NCBI GenBank assembly: GCA_964396895.1
Contig: CAYNGJ010000014.1
Span: 49,514-113,513 of the forward strand
Direction of reading: 5' to 3'
DNA from: UBA2334 sp964396895
Lineage (GTDB): Bacteria; Pseudomonadota; Gammaproteobacteria; Burkholderiales; Burkholderiaceae_C
Length of the DNA: 64,000 nt
The translations under genes and the position numbers were made by a program. Under the pieces are notes generated by a model, which was not told the DNA's origin, did not search any database, and saw only the letters and a list, made by a program, of their open reading frames with translations. Shown piece by piece: positions 8,316 through 17,047 of this stretch; positions within the stretch are counted from its first letter, which is position 1; each line of letters starts with the position of its first letter.

Positions 8316-9131
8316 ATGGACTATAAAAGCATTCAATTTGTTGTGGACAGCGCCAGCGGCGTGGCCCGCCTCACGCTGAACCGGCCAGACAAGATGAACG
8401 CCTTCACCGGCGACATGCACGCCGAGCTGCGCCACGCACTCGATGCCCTGCAGGCGGGCAGTGGCGACTGCGCCAACGTGCGCGTGCTGGTGGTCACCGG
8501 CGCAGGTCGGGGCTTTTGCGCCGGGCAAGATTTGGCCGACCCCGACATGGTGTTCACCCCCGGACAAACCCCGCCCGACATTGGCAACGTGGTCGAGCGC
8601 AACTTCAAACCCCTGGTCATGCGCCTGACCAACCTGCGCGTGCCGACCATTGCCCGCGTGCAAGGCGTGGCCGCCGGGGCAGGTTGCAGCCTGGCGCTGG
8701 CCTGCGACATGGTGGTGGCGGCAGAGGCGGCGTCTTTCATGCTGCCGTTTTCCAAAATTGGGTTGATTCCCGACACCGGTGCCTCCTGGGCCGTGACCCA
8801 GCGCGTGGGCCTGGCCCGCGCCATGGGCCTGGCACTGACCGCCCAAAAGCTGCCCGCCGCCAAGGCGGCCGACTGGGGGCTGATTTGGGAATGCGTGGCC
8901 AACGACGCGCTGGACGGCGCGGTGGACGCCCTGGCCGCCCAACTCGCCGCCCTGCCCACCACCGCCCTGGTGCGCACCCGCGCCGCCATGCTGGCCGCAC
9001 ACACCGCCACGCTGGAGCAGCACCTGTCGTTTGAGGCGCTGATGATGCGCGAGCTGGGCCACAGCGCCGACTACATCGAGGGCGTGGCCGCTTTCCTGGA
9101 AAAACGCCCGGCGCGCTTCAACCAGGGCTGA
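8316..9131 (+). CDS. paaG: 1,2-epoxyphenylacetyl-CoA isomerase PaaG (enoyl-CoA hydratase family)
   Basis: 271 residues from the second ATG, which has GGAG nine bases upstream; an in-frame ATG at 8301 lies on top of that site. Crotonase fold: oxyanion-hole segments GRGFCAGQDLAD and VQGVAAGAGCSLALACD, and the acidic residue in IGLIPDTGASW typical of PaaG/PaaB isomerases. It converts ring-epoxidised phenylacetyl-CoA to oxepin-CoA and probably also isomerises later chain intermediates. It is separated from paaN by 98 bases that include a CCAGGGG...CCCCCTGG inverted repeat, and from paaI by a copy of the dispersed repeat. Confidence 0.88.
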   Translation: MDYKSIQFVVDSASGVARLTLNRPDKMNAFTGDMHAELRHALDALQAGSGDCANVRVLVVTGAGRGFCAGQDLADPDMVFTPGQTPPDIGNVVERNFKPLVMRLTNLRVPTIARVQGVAAGAGCSLALACDMVVAAEAASFMLPFSKIGLIPDTGASWAVTQRVGLARAMGLALTAQKLPAAKAADWGLIWECVANDALDGAVDALAAQLAALPTTALVRTRAAMLAAHTATLEQHLSFEALMMRELGHSADYIEGVAAFLEKRPARFNQG

Positions 9132-9140
9132 TGCCTGCAC

Positions 9141-9193
9141 ATTTAAAAAATCACAGCTGAAAAACCTTACCCATCAAGCGATAGAGCCATAAA
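9141..9193 (+). repeat. dispersed repeat between paaG and paaI
   Basis: ATTTAAAAAATCACAGCTG, spacer, then CCTTACCCATCAAGCGATAG and AGCC. Same element order as the copies at 4266 and 31551. It fills nearly the whole gap between two genes of the paa operon and ends just before the paaI start. Confidence 0.65.
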
Positions 9194-9195
9194 TA

Positions 9196-9678
9196 ATGAC
9201 AAATGCAGTTTCCAGCCCTGTGCCCACCGAGCCGCAGGCACTCGCCGAGGCCGTGGCCCAGGCCATGTGGTCGCGCGACCCGGCCACCCAGGCGCTGGGC
9301 ATGGCCATCGCGTCCGTGGCACCTGGCTCGGCCACGTTGACCATGCCAGTGCGCCAGGACATGCTCAACGGCCACGGCATTTGCCACGGCGGCTTCATGT
9401 TCACGCTGGCCGACAGCGCGTTTGCGTATGCCTGCAACAGCCACAACCGCAACACCGTGGCCTCGGCCTGCGCCATTGACTTTTTGGCCCCGGCCCGCGA
9501 AGGCGATGTGCTGGAAGCCGAGGCCGTCGAGCGCTCGCGCTCGGGCCGCACGGGGGTGTACGACATCACCGTGCGTGTGGTCGGCGGCAAAACCGTGGCG
9601 CTGTTCCGGGGCAAGAGTTACCGCATCGACGGTGAAGTCATTGCCGGCCTGACCACCCACGCGCCACAGAAACCCTAA
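9196..9678 (+). CDS. paaI: hydroxyphenylacetyl-CoA thioesterase PaaI
   Basis: 160-residue hot-dog-fold thioesterase. The signature NGHGICHGGFMFTLADS lies at residues 58-74, with Asp73 at the catalytic position of PaaI enzymes. It hydrolyses stalled ring-hydroxylated phenylacetyl-CoA thioesters and so protects the cellular CoA pool during phenylacetate breakdown. It sits between paaG and paaK in the same direction. Confidence 0.88.
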   Translation: MTNAVSSPVPTEPQALAEAVAQAMWSRDPATQALGMAIASVAPGSATLTMPVRQDMLNGHGICHGGFMFTLADSAFAYACNSHNRNTVASACAIDFLAPAREGDVLEAEAVERSRSGRTGVYDITVRVVGGKTVALFRGKSYRIDGEVIAGLTTHAPQKP

Positions 9679-9705
9679 ACACCCGTTCCCCCAGGAGACA
9701 AGCCC

Positions 9706-11025
9706 ATGACCGTGAAGCAGCCCCAGCCGGGCGACCTCGACCCCATTGAAACCGCCAGCCGCGACGAAATTGCCGCCCTGCAACTGCAGCGCCTGAAGTG
9801 GAGCCTGCAGCACGCCTACGACAACGTGCCGCACTACCGCGCCAAGTTCGACGCCAAAGGCGTGCATCCGTCCGACCTGACAACCCTGGCCGACCTTGCC
9901 AAGTTTCCGTTCACCACCAAGTCCGACCTGCGCGACAACTACCCCTTCGGCCTGTTTGCCGTGCCCCGCACCCAGGTGGCGCGGGTGCACGCCTCGTCGG
10001 GCACCACGGGCAAACCCACGGTGGTGGGCTACACGCTCAAAGACATCGACAACTGGGCCAACCTGGTGGCGCGCTCCATCCGCGCCGCAGGCGGACGGCC
10101 CGGTGACATTTGCCACATCGCCTACGGCTACGGCCTGTTCACCGGTGGCTTGGGTGCGCACTACGGCGCCGAGCGCGCCGGGTGCACGGTCATTCCCATG
10201 TCGGGCGGACAGACCGAAAAGCAGGTGCAGCTGATCCAGGACTTCCGGCCCGACATCATCATGGTCACGCCGTCGTACTCGCTGGTGATCGCCGAGGAAT
10301 TTGCCCGCCAGGGCGTGGCGCCGCAAGACATTTCGCTCAAGGTCGGCATCTTCGGGGCCGAGCCCTGGGGCGAGGGCATGCGCCAGCAAATCGAAGCAGG
10401 CCTGGGCCTGGACGCGGTGGACATCTACGGCCTGTCTGAAGTCATGGGCCCCGGCGTGGCCAGCGAGTGCATCGAGAGCAAAGACGGCCCCGTCATCTGG
10501 GAAGACCACTTCTACCCCGAAATCATCCACCCCGAAACGGGCGAACCCGTGGCCGATGGCGAAGAGGGCGAACTGGTGTTCACCTCGCTGTCCAAAGAGG
10601 CGTTGCCCATCATCCGCTACCGCACCCGCGACCTGACCCGCCTGCTGCCCCCCACCAGCCGCAGTTTCAGGCGCATGGGCCGCATCGTGGGCCGCTCGGA
10701 CGACATGCTCATCGTCCGGGGCGTCAACGTATTCCCCACGCAAATTGAAGAACAGGTGCTGCGCGACCAACGCCTGTCGGGCATGTACCAAATCATGCTG
10801 ACCCGCGACGGCCATTTGGACAACGTGGAAGTGCGCTGCGAGCTGCAGGCCGCTCAGTCACTCAGCCCTGCCGACCTGGCCACGCTGGCCAAAGAGTTGC
10901 AGTACCGCATCAAAACCGTCATTGGCATCTCCACCAAAGTCACCGTGATGGACTTTGGCACCCTGCCCCGCTCCCAGACCGGCAAAGCCCGCCGCGTGTG
11001 GGACGACCGCCCCAGCCAAGTTTGA
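9706..11025 (+). CDS. paaK: phenylacetate-CoA ligase PaaK
   Basis: 439 residues, full family length. Adenylate-forming enzyme that activates phenylacetate with ATP and CoA, the entry step of the pathway. Motifs visible: HASSGTTGKPTVVGY (phosphate loop, near residue 100), IFGAEPWGEGMR, DIYGLSEVMGPGVA, and the C-terminal hinge GRSDDMLIVRGVNVFP. The start follows CCAGGAGACAAGCCC. It is immediately followed by the epoxidase genes, so ligase and monooxygenase are made together. Confidence 0.93.
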   Translation: MTVKQPQPGDLDPIETASRDEIAALQLQRLKWSLQHAYDNVPHYRAKFDAKGVHPSDLTTLADLAKFPFTTKSDLRDNYPFGLFAVPRTQVARVHASSGTTGKPTVVGYTLKDIDNWANLVARSIRAAGGRPGDICHIAYGYGLFTGGLGAHYGAERAGCTVIPMSGGQTEKQVQLIQDFRPDIIMVTPSYSLVIAEEFARQGVAPQDISLKVGIFGAEPWGEGMRQQIEAGLGLDAVDIYGLSEVMGPGVASECIESKDGPVIWEDHFYPEIIHPETGEPVADGEEGELVFTSLSKEALPIIRYRTRDLTRLLPPTSRSFRRMGRIVGRSDDMLIVRGVNVFPTQIEEQVLRDQRLSGMYQIMLTRDGHLDNVEVRCELQAAQSLSPADLATLAKELQYRIKTVIGISTKVTVMDFGTLPRSQTGKARRVWDDRPSQV

Positions 11026-11065
11026 GCCCCCACCCCCCTTCCCCTAACCACAGGAGCCGCGACAG

Positions 11066-12085
11066 ATGTACACACAGTCGTTCAACGTGCCCGACGAATC
11101 CGGGCAACGCACCGTCAAAACGGTGGCCCACACCGAGCCGCCGGAGCTGATGGCCAAGTTCGATGCCCGCATCGACGCCGACGGCCGCATCGAGCCGCAA
11201 GACTGGATGCCCGAGGCCTACCGCAAAACCCTGGTGCGACAGATCAGCCAGCACGCCCACTCTGAAATTGTCGGCATGCTGCCCGAGGGCAACTGGATCA
11301 GCCGCGCCCCCAGCCTCAAGCGCAAAGCCATCCTGATTGCCAAGGTGCAAGACGAAGGCGGCCACGGCCTTTACCTGTACAGCGCCGCCGAGACGCTGGG
11401 CACCAGCCGCGACCAACTGCTGGACGCCCTGCACACCGGCAAGGCCAAGTACAGCTCCATCTTCAACTACCCCACGCTCAACTGGGCCGATGTGGGCGTG
11501 ATCGGCTGGCTGGTGGATGGCGCGGCCATCATGAACCAGATCCCGCTGTGCCGCTGCTCCTACGGCCCCTACAGCCGCGCCATGGTGCGCGTGTGCAAAG
11601 AAGAGAGCTTTCACCAGCGCCAGGGCTACGAGGCCCTGCTGGTGATGATGAAGGGCAACCAGGCGCAAAAAGACATGGTGCAAGATGCCGTGAACCGCTA
11701 CTGGTGGAAGTGCCTGGCCATGTTCGGTCCACCCGACGCCGACAGCCCGAACAGCGCGCAAGGCATGCGCTGGGGCATCAAGCGCATCAGCAACGACGAC
11801 CTGCGCCAGAAGTTCATCGACGCCACCGTGCCCCAGGCCAAGGTGCTGGGCGTGACCCTGCCCGACCCCGACCTGAAGTGGAACGAAGCGCGTGGTCACC
11901 ACGACTACGGCCAGATCGACTGGGAAGAGTTCTGGGCCACCGTCAACGGCAACGGCCCCTGCAACAAAGAGCGCCTGGCCACCCGCGTCAAGGCCCACAA
12001 CGACGGTGCCTGGGTGCGCGAAGCTGCCCTGGCCCATGCCCGCAAACAAGCCAACCGCCAAGCCAACCTGAAGGAAGCAGCATGA
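11066..12085 (+). CDS. paaA: 1,2-phenylacetyl-CoA epoxidase subunit PaaA
   Basis: 339 residues. Catalytic subunit of the multicomponent epoxidase PaaABCDE, which epoxidises the ring of phenylacetyl-CoA. It carries the carboxylate-bridged di-iron site: two Glu/His helices visible as KVQDEGGHGLYLYSAAE and CKEESFHQRQGYE, with a later DYGQIDWEEFW segment typical of PaaA. An AGGAG precedes the start. The stop overlaps the paaB start (ATGA), indicating translational coupling. Confidence 0.94.
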   Translation: MYTQSFNVPDESGQRTVKTVAHTEPPELMAKFDARIDADGRIEPQDWMPEAYRKTLVRQISQHAHSEIVGMLPEGNWISRAPSLKRKAILIAKVQDEGGHGLYLYSAAETLGTSRDQLLDALHTGKAKYSSIFNYPTLNWADVGVIGWLVDGAAIMNQIPLCRCSYGPYSRAMVRVCKEESFHQRQGYEALLVMMKGNQAQKDMVQDAVNRYWWKCLAMFGPPDADSPNSAQGMRWGIKRISNDDLRQKFIDATVPQAKVLGVTLPDPDLKWNEARGHHDYGQIDWEEFWATVNGNGPCNKERLATRVKAHNDGAWVREAALAHARKQANRQANLKEAA

Positions 12086-12396
12086 CCGCCCACACCGCAT
12101 CCAACGCCCCAGCCCTGAAAGAATGGCCACTGTGGGAAGTTTTTGTCCGCAGCAAGCAGGGCTTGGAACACAAGCACTGCGGCAGCCTGCACGCCGCCGA
12201 CGCGGCCCAGGCCTTGGTCATGGCGCGTGACGTGTACACCCGCCGCCAGGAAGGCGTGAGCATCTGGGTGGTGCCATCGGTGGCCATCACCGCCAGCAAC
12301 CCCGACGACAAGGGCGAACTGTTCGACCCTGCGGCCGACAAAATCTACCGCCACCCCACGTTCTACGAAATCCCTGAAGAAGTGGGGCACATGTGA
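12082..12396 (+). CDS. paaB: 1,2-phenylacetyl-CoA epoxidase subunit PaaB
   Basis: 104 residues. Small structural subunit of the epoxidase that bridges PaaAC heterodimers. The family core is clear: WPLWEVFVRSKQGLEHKHCG at residues 15-34, then YTRRQEGVSIWVVPS. The start ATG at 12082 overlaps the paaA stop, and its own stop overlaps the paaC start region. Confidence 0.92.
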   Translation: MTAHTASNAPALKEWPLWEVFVRSKQGLEHKHCGSLHAADAAQALVMARDVYTRRQEGVSIWVVPSVAITASNPDDKGELFDPAADKIYRHPTFYEIPEEVGHM

Positions 12397-13202
12397 TGAG
12401 CGCCGTTCTGGACACCCCCGTGACGGCCCCCGTCAGCTACCTGTTGCACTTGGCCGACAACGCCGTGGTGCTGGGCCAGCGCAACGCCGAGTGGTGTGGG
12501 CACGGCCCCATCCTGGAAGAAGACCTGGCCCTGGCCAACATGAGCCTGGACCTGATCGGCCAGGCCCGCTTGCTCTACAGCGCCGCTGCCAAGCAGATGG
12601 GCGGTGACGCGACCGAAGACAGCCTGGCCTACTTCCGCGACGTGCCCGAGTTCCGCAACTACACGCTGCTGGAGTTGCCGCACCACAGCGCACTGGTGGG
12701 CTACGCCAAGACCGACCTGGACTACGCCACAACCATCGCGCGCAACTTCCTCTACAGCGCCCTCATGGTGCCGCTGTGGACGCAGCTGCAAGACAGTGCC
12801 GATGCCGAGCTGGCCAGCATTGCCGCCAAATCGCTCAAGGAGTCGCGCTACCACCTGCGCCACTCGCGCGACTGGCTGGTCAAGCTGGGCGACGGCACCG
12901 ACGAGTCCAGCGCCCGCGTGGCAGCCGCTTTGGCACATCTGATGCCTTACACGCAAGAGTTTTGGACATTGTCTGCTCTCGAAAATGATGCGGCAGAGGC
13001 CGGCATCACCCTGAACTGGGCACAGCTACAAGCCGACTGGAACGCCCTGCTGGACGACGCCCTGGCCGAGGCCCAGCTGACCCGTCCGGGCAGCGCGGGC
13101 TACGTCACCCAAGGCAAGAACGGCGGCCACTCCGAGCACCTGGGCTTTTTGCTCAGCGAAATGCAAGGCCTGGCCCGCGCCCACCCCGGCGCGCAATGGT
13201 GA
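12396..13202 (+). CDS. paaC: 1,2-phenylacetyl-CoA epoxidase subunit PaaC
   Basis: 268 residues from the ATG at 12396, which overlaps the paaB stop (TGATG); a GTG one codon earlier is possible. Ferritin-like structural partner of PaaA. Family segments are visible: NAEWCGHGPILEEDLALANM, DLIGQARLLY, and SLKESRYHLRHSRDWLVKLG. It lacks a functional di-iron centre in characterised systems and stabilises PaaA. Confidence 0.92.
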   Translation: MSAVLDTPVTAPVSYLLHLADNAVVLGQRNAEWCGHGPILEEDLALANMSLDLIGQARLLYSAAAKQMGGDATEDSLAYFRDVPEFRNYTLLELPHHSALVGYAKTDLDYATTIARNFLYSALMVPLWTQLQDSADAELASIAAKSLKESRYHLRHSRDWLVKLGDGTDESSARVAAALAHLMPYTQEFWTLSALENDAAEAGITLNWAQLQADWNALLDDALAEAQLTRPGSAGYVTQGKNGGHSEHLGFLLSEMQGLARAHPGAQW

Positions 13203-13212
13203 GCCACCGGCC

Positions 13213-13842
13213 ATGAGCAACTCGCCGCACGCCGTGCCCACCCCCGTCTCAGCGCCGGACGAAGGCCTGTGCGCCGCCGAACTGGCCGCGCAGGCCGACC
13301 CCGAGCTGGCCCGCGTGTGGGCCTTGCTCGACGGTGTGGCCGACCCGGAAATTCCGGTGGTGTCACTCAAAGAGCTGGGCATTCTGCGCGACGTGCGCCA
13401 TGGCGAGGCGGGGCTGGAGGTGGTCATCACGCCCACCTACAGCGGTTGCCCCGCCATGGGCCAAATGGCCGACGACGTGGCCGCAGCGCTGGCGCAGGCC
13501 GGCATTGCGGGCAAGGTCGTCACCCAACTGGCCCCTGCGTGGACCACCGACTGGATTGGCCCCGCCGCCCGCGAGAAGCTGCGCGCCTACGGCATCGCCC
13601 CGCCGCACAGCACCCACCACCTGGGCCACTGCGCCAGCGGTGCGCCCGGTGCCGCCGACACCCCGCAGGCGCGTGTGCTGCGCTTCATGCCCCAGGCCAG
13701 CGCCAGCCAGCCCGCCGTGCCTTGCCCGCACTGCGGGTCCGAGCACACGGTGGAGTCGTCGCGCTTTGGCTCCACCGCCTGCAAGGCCCTTTACAAATGC
13801 CTGGACTGCCAGGAGCCGTTTGATTTTTTCAAGCCGTACTGA
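13213..13842 (+). CDS. paaD: phenylacetate epoxidase accessory protein PaaD
   Basis: 209 residues. The N-terminal MIP18/DUF59-type domain (VADPEIPVVSLKELGIL, then VVITPTYSGCPAM) is the family hallmark and is thought to help assemble or insert metal centres in the epoxidase. The C-terminal 40 residues form a zinc-ribbon-like element with two Cys pairs, PCPHCGSEH and KCLDCQEPF. The N terminus has a 20-residue extension over the usual start. It lies between paaC and paaE in the same operon. Confidence 0.88.
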   Translation: MSNSPHAVPTPVSAPDEGLCAAELAAQADPELARVWALLDGVADPEIPVVSLKELGILRDVRHGEAGLEVVITPTYSGCPAMGQMADDVAAALAQAGIAGKVVTQLAPAWTTDWIGPAAREKLRAYGIAPPHSTHHLGHCASGAPGAADTPQARVLRFMPQASASQPAVPCPHCGSEHTVESSRFGSTACKALYKCLDCQEPFDFFKPY

Positions 13843-13907
13843 CGGGCCGTTCCAGCGCCGCCCAGACCGTCCAGCCCCCCACACCGACTGTTCCGGAGAA
13901 GAACCCC

Positions 13908-15005
13908 ATGTCCGCCGTCCGTTTTCATGACCTCGCCATCCAGCGCATCAGCCCCGAGGCCGCTGGCTCGGTGGCCATCACCTTTCGCATTCCACCCGAG
14001 CAGCGCTCGGCCTTCACCTTCGAGCCGGGCCAGTACCTGACGCTGCGCGCCCAGGTCAACGGCGCCGACGTGCGCCGCACCTACTCCATCAGCAGCCCGC
14101 GCAGCCGCCTGCTGAGCCAGGGCGAGCTGGAAGTGGGCATTCGCCCGGTGGAGGGCGGTGTGTTCTCCAACTGGGCGGCCACCCAGCTCAAGGCGGGCGA
14201 TGTGCTGGCCGTCATGCCGCCCGACGGCAAGTTCACCGTCAAAAAGCAGCGCGCCATCCACCGCGTGGGCTTTGCCGCCGGTTCGGGCATCACGCCCATC
14301 CTGAGCATCGCCGCCACCACACTCGAAGAACAGCCCGAGAGCAAGTTCACCCTGGTGTACGGCAACCGACGCATGGCCAGCGTCATGTTCAACGAAGCCC
14401 TGCAAGACCTGAAAGACCGCTACGCCAACCGATTCACCATGGTGCACATCCTGTCGCGCCAGGCACAGGAAGTGGACATGCTGGAAGGCCGCATCGACGC
14501 GGCCAAGGTCCAGCAACTGGTGGACACGCTGCTGCCTGCGGCCAGCATGGACGAGGTGTTCATCTGCGGCCCTGAGGCCATGATCGAAGCCACCGAAAGC
14601 GCCCTGAAAACCGCCGGCGTCCCCGAAGGCCGCATTTACACCGAGCGCTTCACCACCAGCGCCGCCGTGGCCGCCAAGGTGCAGGCCGACAGCGATGCCA
14701 AGGCCACCGCCACACCCCTGGGCAAACTGGTGGCCCTGCGCGTGCTGCTGGACGGCAAGTACCACAACATCACCATGGCCAGCGGCGACAATGTGCTGGA
14801 CGCCGCCACCCACGCCGGGCTGGACCTGCCCTTTTCCTGCAAAGGCGGCGTGTGCAGCACTTGCCGCTGCAAGGTGACGGAAGGCACCACCCACATGGAC
14901 AAAAACTTTGCCCTCGACGCAACCGAGGTGGCCCAAGGCTTTGTGCTGAGCTGCCAGGCCCGCCCCACCAGCGACCAGCTGGTGGTGAGCTTTGACGAAC
15001 GCTGA
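13908..15005 (+). CDS. paaE: phenylacetyl-CoA epoxidase reductase PaaE
   Basis: 365 residues. NAD(P)H-dependent reductase that feeds electrons to PaaA. Domain order: FAD-binding barrel (residues 1-110, with RRTYSISSP), NAD-binding domain (110-240, GFAAGSGITPILSI and FICGPEAMIE), and a C-terminal plant-type 2Fe-2S ferredoxin domain with the C-x4-C-x2-C cluster in FSCKGGVCSTCRC and the last Cys in VLSCQARP. The start is preceded by CCGGAGAAGAACCCC. paaX follows after five bases. Confidence 0.93.
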   Translation: MSAVRFHDLAIQRISPEAAGSVAITFRIPPEQRSAFTFEPGQYLTLRAQVNGADVRRTYSISSPRSRLLSQGELEVGIRPVEGGVFSNWAATQLKAGDVLAVMPPDGKFTVKKQRAIHRVGFAAGSGITPILSIAATTLEEQPESKFTLVYGNRRMASVMFNEALQDLKDRYANRFTMVHILSRQAQEVDMLEGRIDAAKVQQLVDTLLPAASMDEVFICGPEAMIEATESALKTAGVPEGRIYTERFTTSAAVAAKVQADSDAKATATPLGKLVALRVLLDGKYHNITMASGDNVLDAATHAGLDLPFSCKGGVCSTCRCKVTEGTTHMDKNFALDATEVAQGFVLSCQARPTSDQLVVSFDER

Positions 15006-15010
15006 CCCCC

Positions 15011-16060
15011 ATGAGCCAACTGTTCTGCGGCGCGGGCCAAGCCACGGGCGTGCCCACTGCCTGCAGCACCTGCACCAGCCAGACCCGCCAGGCGGGCCTC
15101 ACCCGCTGCCCCACCCGCAGCCGCCTGGACGCTTTCCGCGACCAGAGCCGAGGCCAGGCCAGCTCCGTCATCATCACCCTGTTCGGTGACGCGGTGCTGC
15201 CCCGGGGCGGACGCATCTGGCTGGGCAGCCTCATCACCCTGCTCAAGCCCCTGGGCCTGAACGAGCGCCTGGTGCGCACCAGCGTTTTCCGCCTGGCGCA
15301 GGACGACTGGCTGGAGGCCGAGGTGCAGGGCCGCCGCTCCGACTACCAACTCACGCCCACGGGTCGGCGCCGGTTTGAAGAAGCCAGCCGCCAGATCTAC
15401 GCCGCCGCCTCGGCCCCCTGGGACCACCGCTGGCGCCTCATCATGCTGGTGGGGGCTTTGCTGCCCGCCGAGCGCGAACAGCTCAAACGCGCCCTGTTCT
15501 GGCATGGCTTTGGCGAGTTGGGCACCCACAGCTTTGTGCACCCCGGGGCTGACCTGGGGGCCGTGTTCGAGGCGCTGGAAGCCGAAGGCATGGCCCCGCT
15601 CATGCCCCGGCTGCTACCCCTGGTGGCGGCCAACCCCAGGCTGCCCATCACCGGCAGCGATGTGGACATGGTGCGCAGTGCCTGGAATCTGGCCGACCTG
15701 GCCAGCGACTACGCCGCCTTTGTGCAGACCTACAGCGCCATCCTGAACCAGTGGCACGACCGCAGCGGCGCCCCCTCGGCCATGGGCGACGACTGCGCTT
15801 TTCTGCTGCGCACCCTGCTCATCCACGACTACCGCCGCCTGCTGCTGCGCGACCCGCAGCTGCCCGGCGTGCTGCTGCCCACGGGCTGGCCAGGGCACGA
15901 CGCCCGCGCCCTGTGCAAGCGCCTGTACCAGCAGCTGCTGCCCGCCTCCGAGCGCCACCTGGACAACCACCTGCAACTCGCCAGCGGGGAAGTGCCCACG
16001 CCGTCGGCCCTGCTGAGCGAGCGGTTTGGCCTGTCGGACCCGCTGCGCGTCTGGCTCTGA
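15011..16060 (+). CDS. paaX: PaaX-family phenylacetate operon repressor with N-terminal Cys extension
   Basis: 349 residues. PaaX proteins repress paa genes and are released by phenylacetyl-CoA. The family core starts near residue 50 with VIITLFGDAVLPRGGRIWLG and continues through NERLVRTSVFRLAQDDWL (winged helix) and SAPWDHRWRLIMLVGALLP. Unlike the E. coli-type protein, about 45 residues precede the core and contain four cysteines at 6, 18, 21 and 33, i.e. C-x11-C-x2-C-x11-C. Third-base GC bias continues through this extension, which supports it being translated. The gene is last in the operon, five bases after paaE, so autoregulation with the whole operon is expected. Confidence 0.82.
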   Translation: MSQLFCGAGQATGVPTACSTCTSQTRQAGLTRCPTRSRLDAFRDQSRGQASSVIITLFGDAVLPRGGRIWLGSLITLLKPLGLNERLVRTSVFRLAQDDWLEAEVQGRRSDYQLTPTGRRRFEEASRQIYAAASAPWDHRWRLIMLVGALLPAEREQLKRALFWHGFGELGTHSFVHPGADLGAVFEALEAEGMAPLMPRLLPLVAANPRLPITGSDVDMVRSAWNLADLASDYAAFVQTYSAILNQWHDRSGAPSAMGDDCAFLLRTLLIHDYRRLLLRDPQLPGVLLPTGWPGHDARALCKRLYQQLLPASERHLDNHLQLASGEVPTPSALLSERFGLSDPLRVWL

Positions 16061-16113
16061 GCGGCTTCCCCGGTCTCACGGCGCTTGCGCCTCCCTTTTT
16101 TCTGCCCCCTGCA

Positions 16114-16152
16114 CCACGCCACCACCCTGTCGGGTGGTGGCGTGGCTGTTTT
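16114..16152 (+). terminator. paa operon terminator
   Basis: A perfect 14-bp stem, CCACGCCACCACCC at 16114-16127 and GGGTGGTGGCGTGG at 16132-16145, encloses loop TGTC and is followed by CTGTTTT. It lies 53 bases after the paaX stop and ends the paa operon. Confidence 0.85.
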
Positions 16153-16180
16153 GTCATGGCATTTGACGGCGCACACAATA

Positions 16181-16196
16181 CTGTATAAAAATACAG
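16181..16196. promoter_or_regulatory. LexA (SOS) box of the imuA-imuB-dnaE2 cassette
   Basis: CTGTATAAAAATACAG matches the beta/gamma-proteobacterial LexA consensus CTGT-N8-ACAG with fully conserved half sites. It lies 36 bases upstream of the imuA start, where it would overlap the promoter. imuA-imuB-dnaE2 cassettes are known members of the SOS regulon. Confidence 0.9.
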
Positions 16197-16231
16197 TTAA
16201 TCATTTGAACCTGTGTTGCCCACCGTCCGTC

Positions 16232-17047
16232 ATGCCCCGCCCGTCCCCCGCTGTTCCCGCGTCGGCCCTGCCACCCGCCGAAACCGTCCCTTGCGCACGC
16301 CCTGCCGTCTTGGCGCGCAAGGATGTCTGGCGCGCGAGTGAGCTGCCCACCGCAGAACACAGTGCCTGGCCCACGGGTTTCGGGGCACTGGACGCCTGCT
16401 TGCCCGGCGGTGGTTGGCCCTGCGGCGCCCTCACCGAAGTGTTGCAGGCCACCGGCCAGCACCTCGAATGGCAGCTGCTGGGGCCCGCGCTGGCCAGCAA
16501 ATTCCGGCCCGCACAGCTGCCCCACGGCGGCGGCTCGGCCTGGGTGGTGGTGGGTCCACCCCATGTGCCCCTGGTTTCGGCCATGCAGGCACGGGGATTG
16601 AACGTGGCCAACATGGTCTGTGTGGACGTGGCTGACCCGGCGCAGCGCCTGTGGGCCTGCGAGCAAGCGCTGCTGACGCCCTCAGTGGGCGCGGTGTTGG
16701 CCTGGCTGCCACACGCCCCCCCAGGCGCTTTGCGTCGGCTGCAGCACGCCGCCAGCCGGGGCGGCCATTTGCTGTGGCTGTTTCGGCCCGACAGTGCCGC
16801 CTCGCAGGCCAGCCCGGCGGTGCTTCGTGTGCGCGTGGCCGCCACCCACGCACTGGGCTGGCTGGGTGTCACGTTGCTCAAGCGCCGTGGTCCGCCTTTG
16901 CCCGACACGCTGCTGCTGCCCTCGCCCGATGAAGGTTTGCATGCCACCCTCGCGGGGGCACGCTGGCGCCAAGCGCAGCGGCGTCAGGCACCTGTCCCCT
17001 CACGCGCCCAACCCCATGCTCTGGCTGGCACTGAAACACACGCCTGA
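16232..17047 (+). CDS. imuA: SOS mutagenesis protein ImuA (RecA/SulA-like)
   Basis: 271 residues from the ATG at 16232. ImuA is a RecA-like accessory protein needed for damage-induced mutagenesis by ImuB and DnaE2. The family-typical beginning is seen: VWRASELPTAE, then WPTGFGALDACLPGGGWPCG and LTEVLQATGQHLEWQLLGPA. The nucleotide-binding loop is degenerate, as in the family. A LexA box lies directly upstream. The last 32 bases overlap the imuB start in another frame, so the two are coupled. Confidence 0.87.
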   Translation: MPRPSPAVPASALPPAETVPCARPAVLARKDVWRASELPTAEHSAWPTGFGALDACLPGGGWPCGALTEVLQATGQHLEWQLLGPALASKFRPAQLPHGGGSAWVVVGPPHVPLVSAMQARGLNVANMVCVDVADPAQRLWACEQALLTPSVGAVLAWLPHAPPGALRRLQHAASRGGHLLWLFRPDSAASQASPAVLRVRVAATHALGWLGVTLLKRRGPPLPDTLLLPSPDEGLHATLAGARWRQAQRRQAPVPSRAQPHALAGTETHA

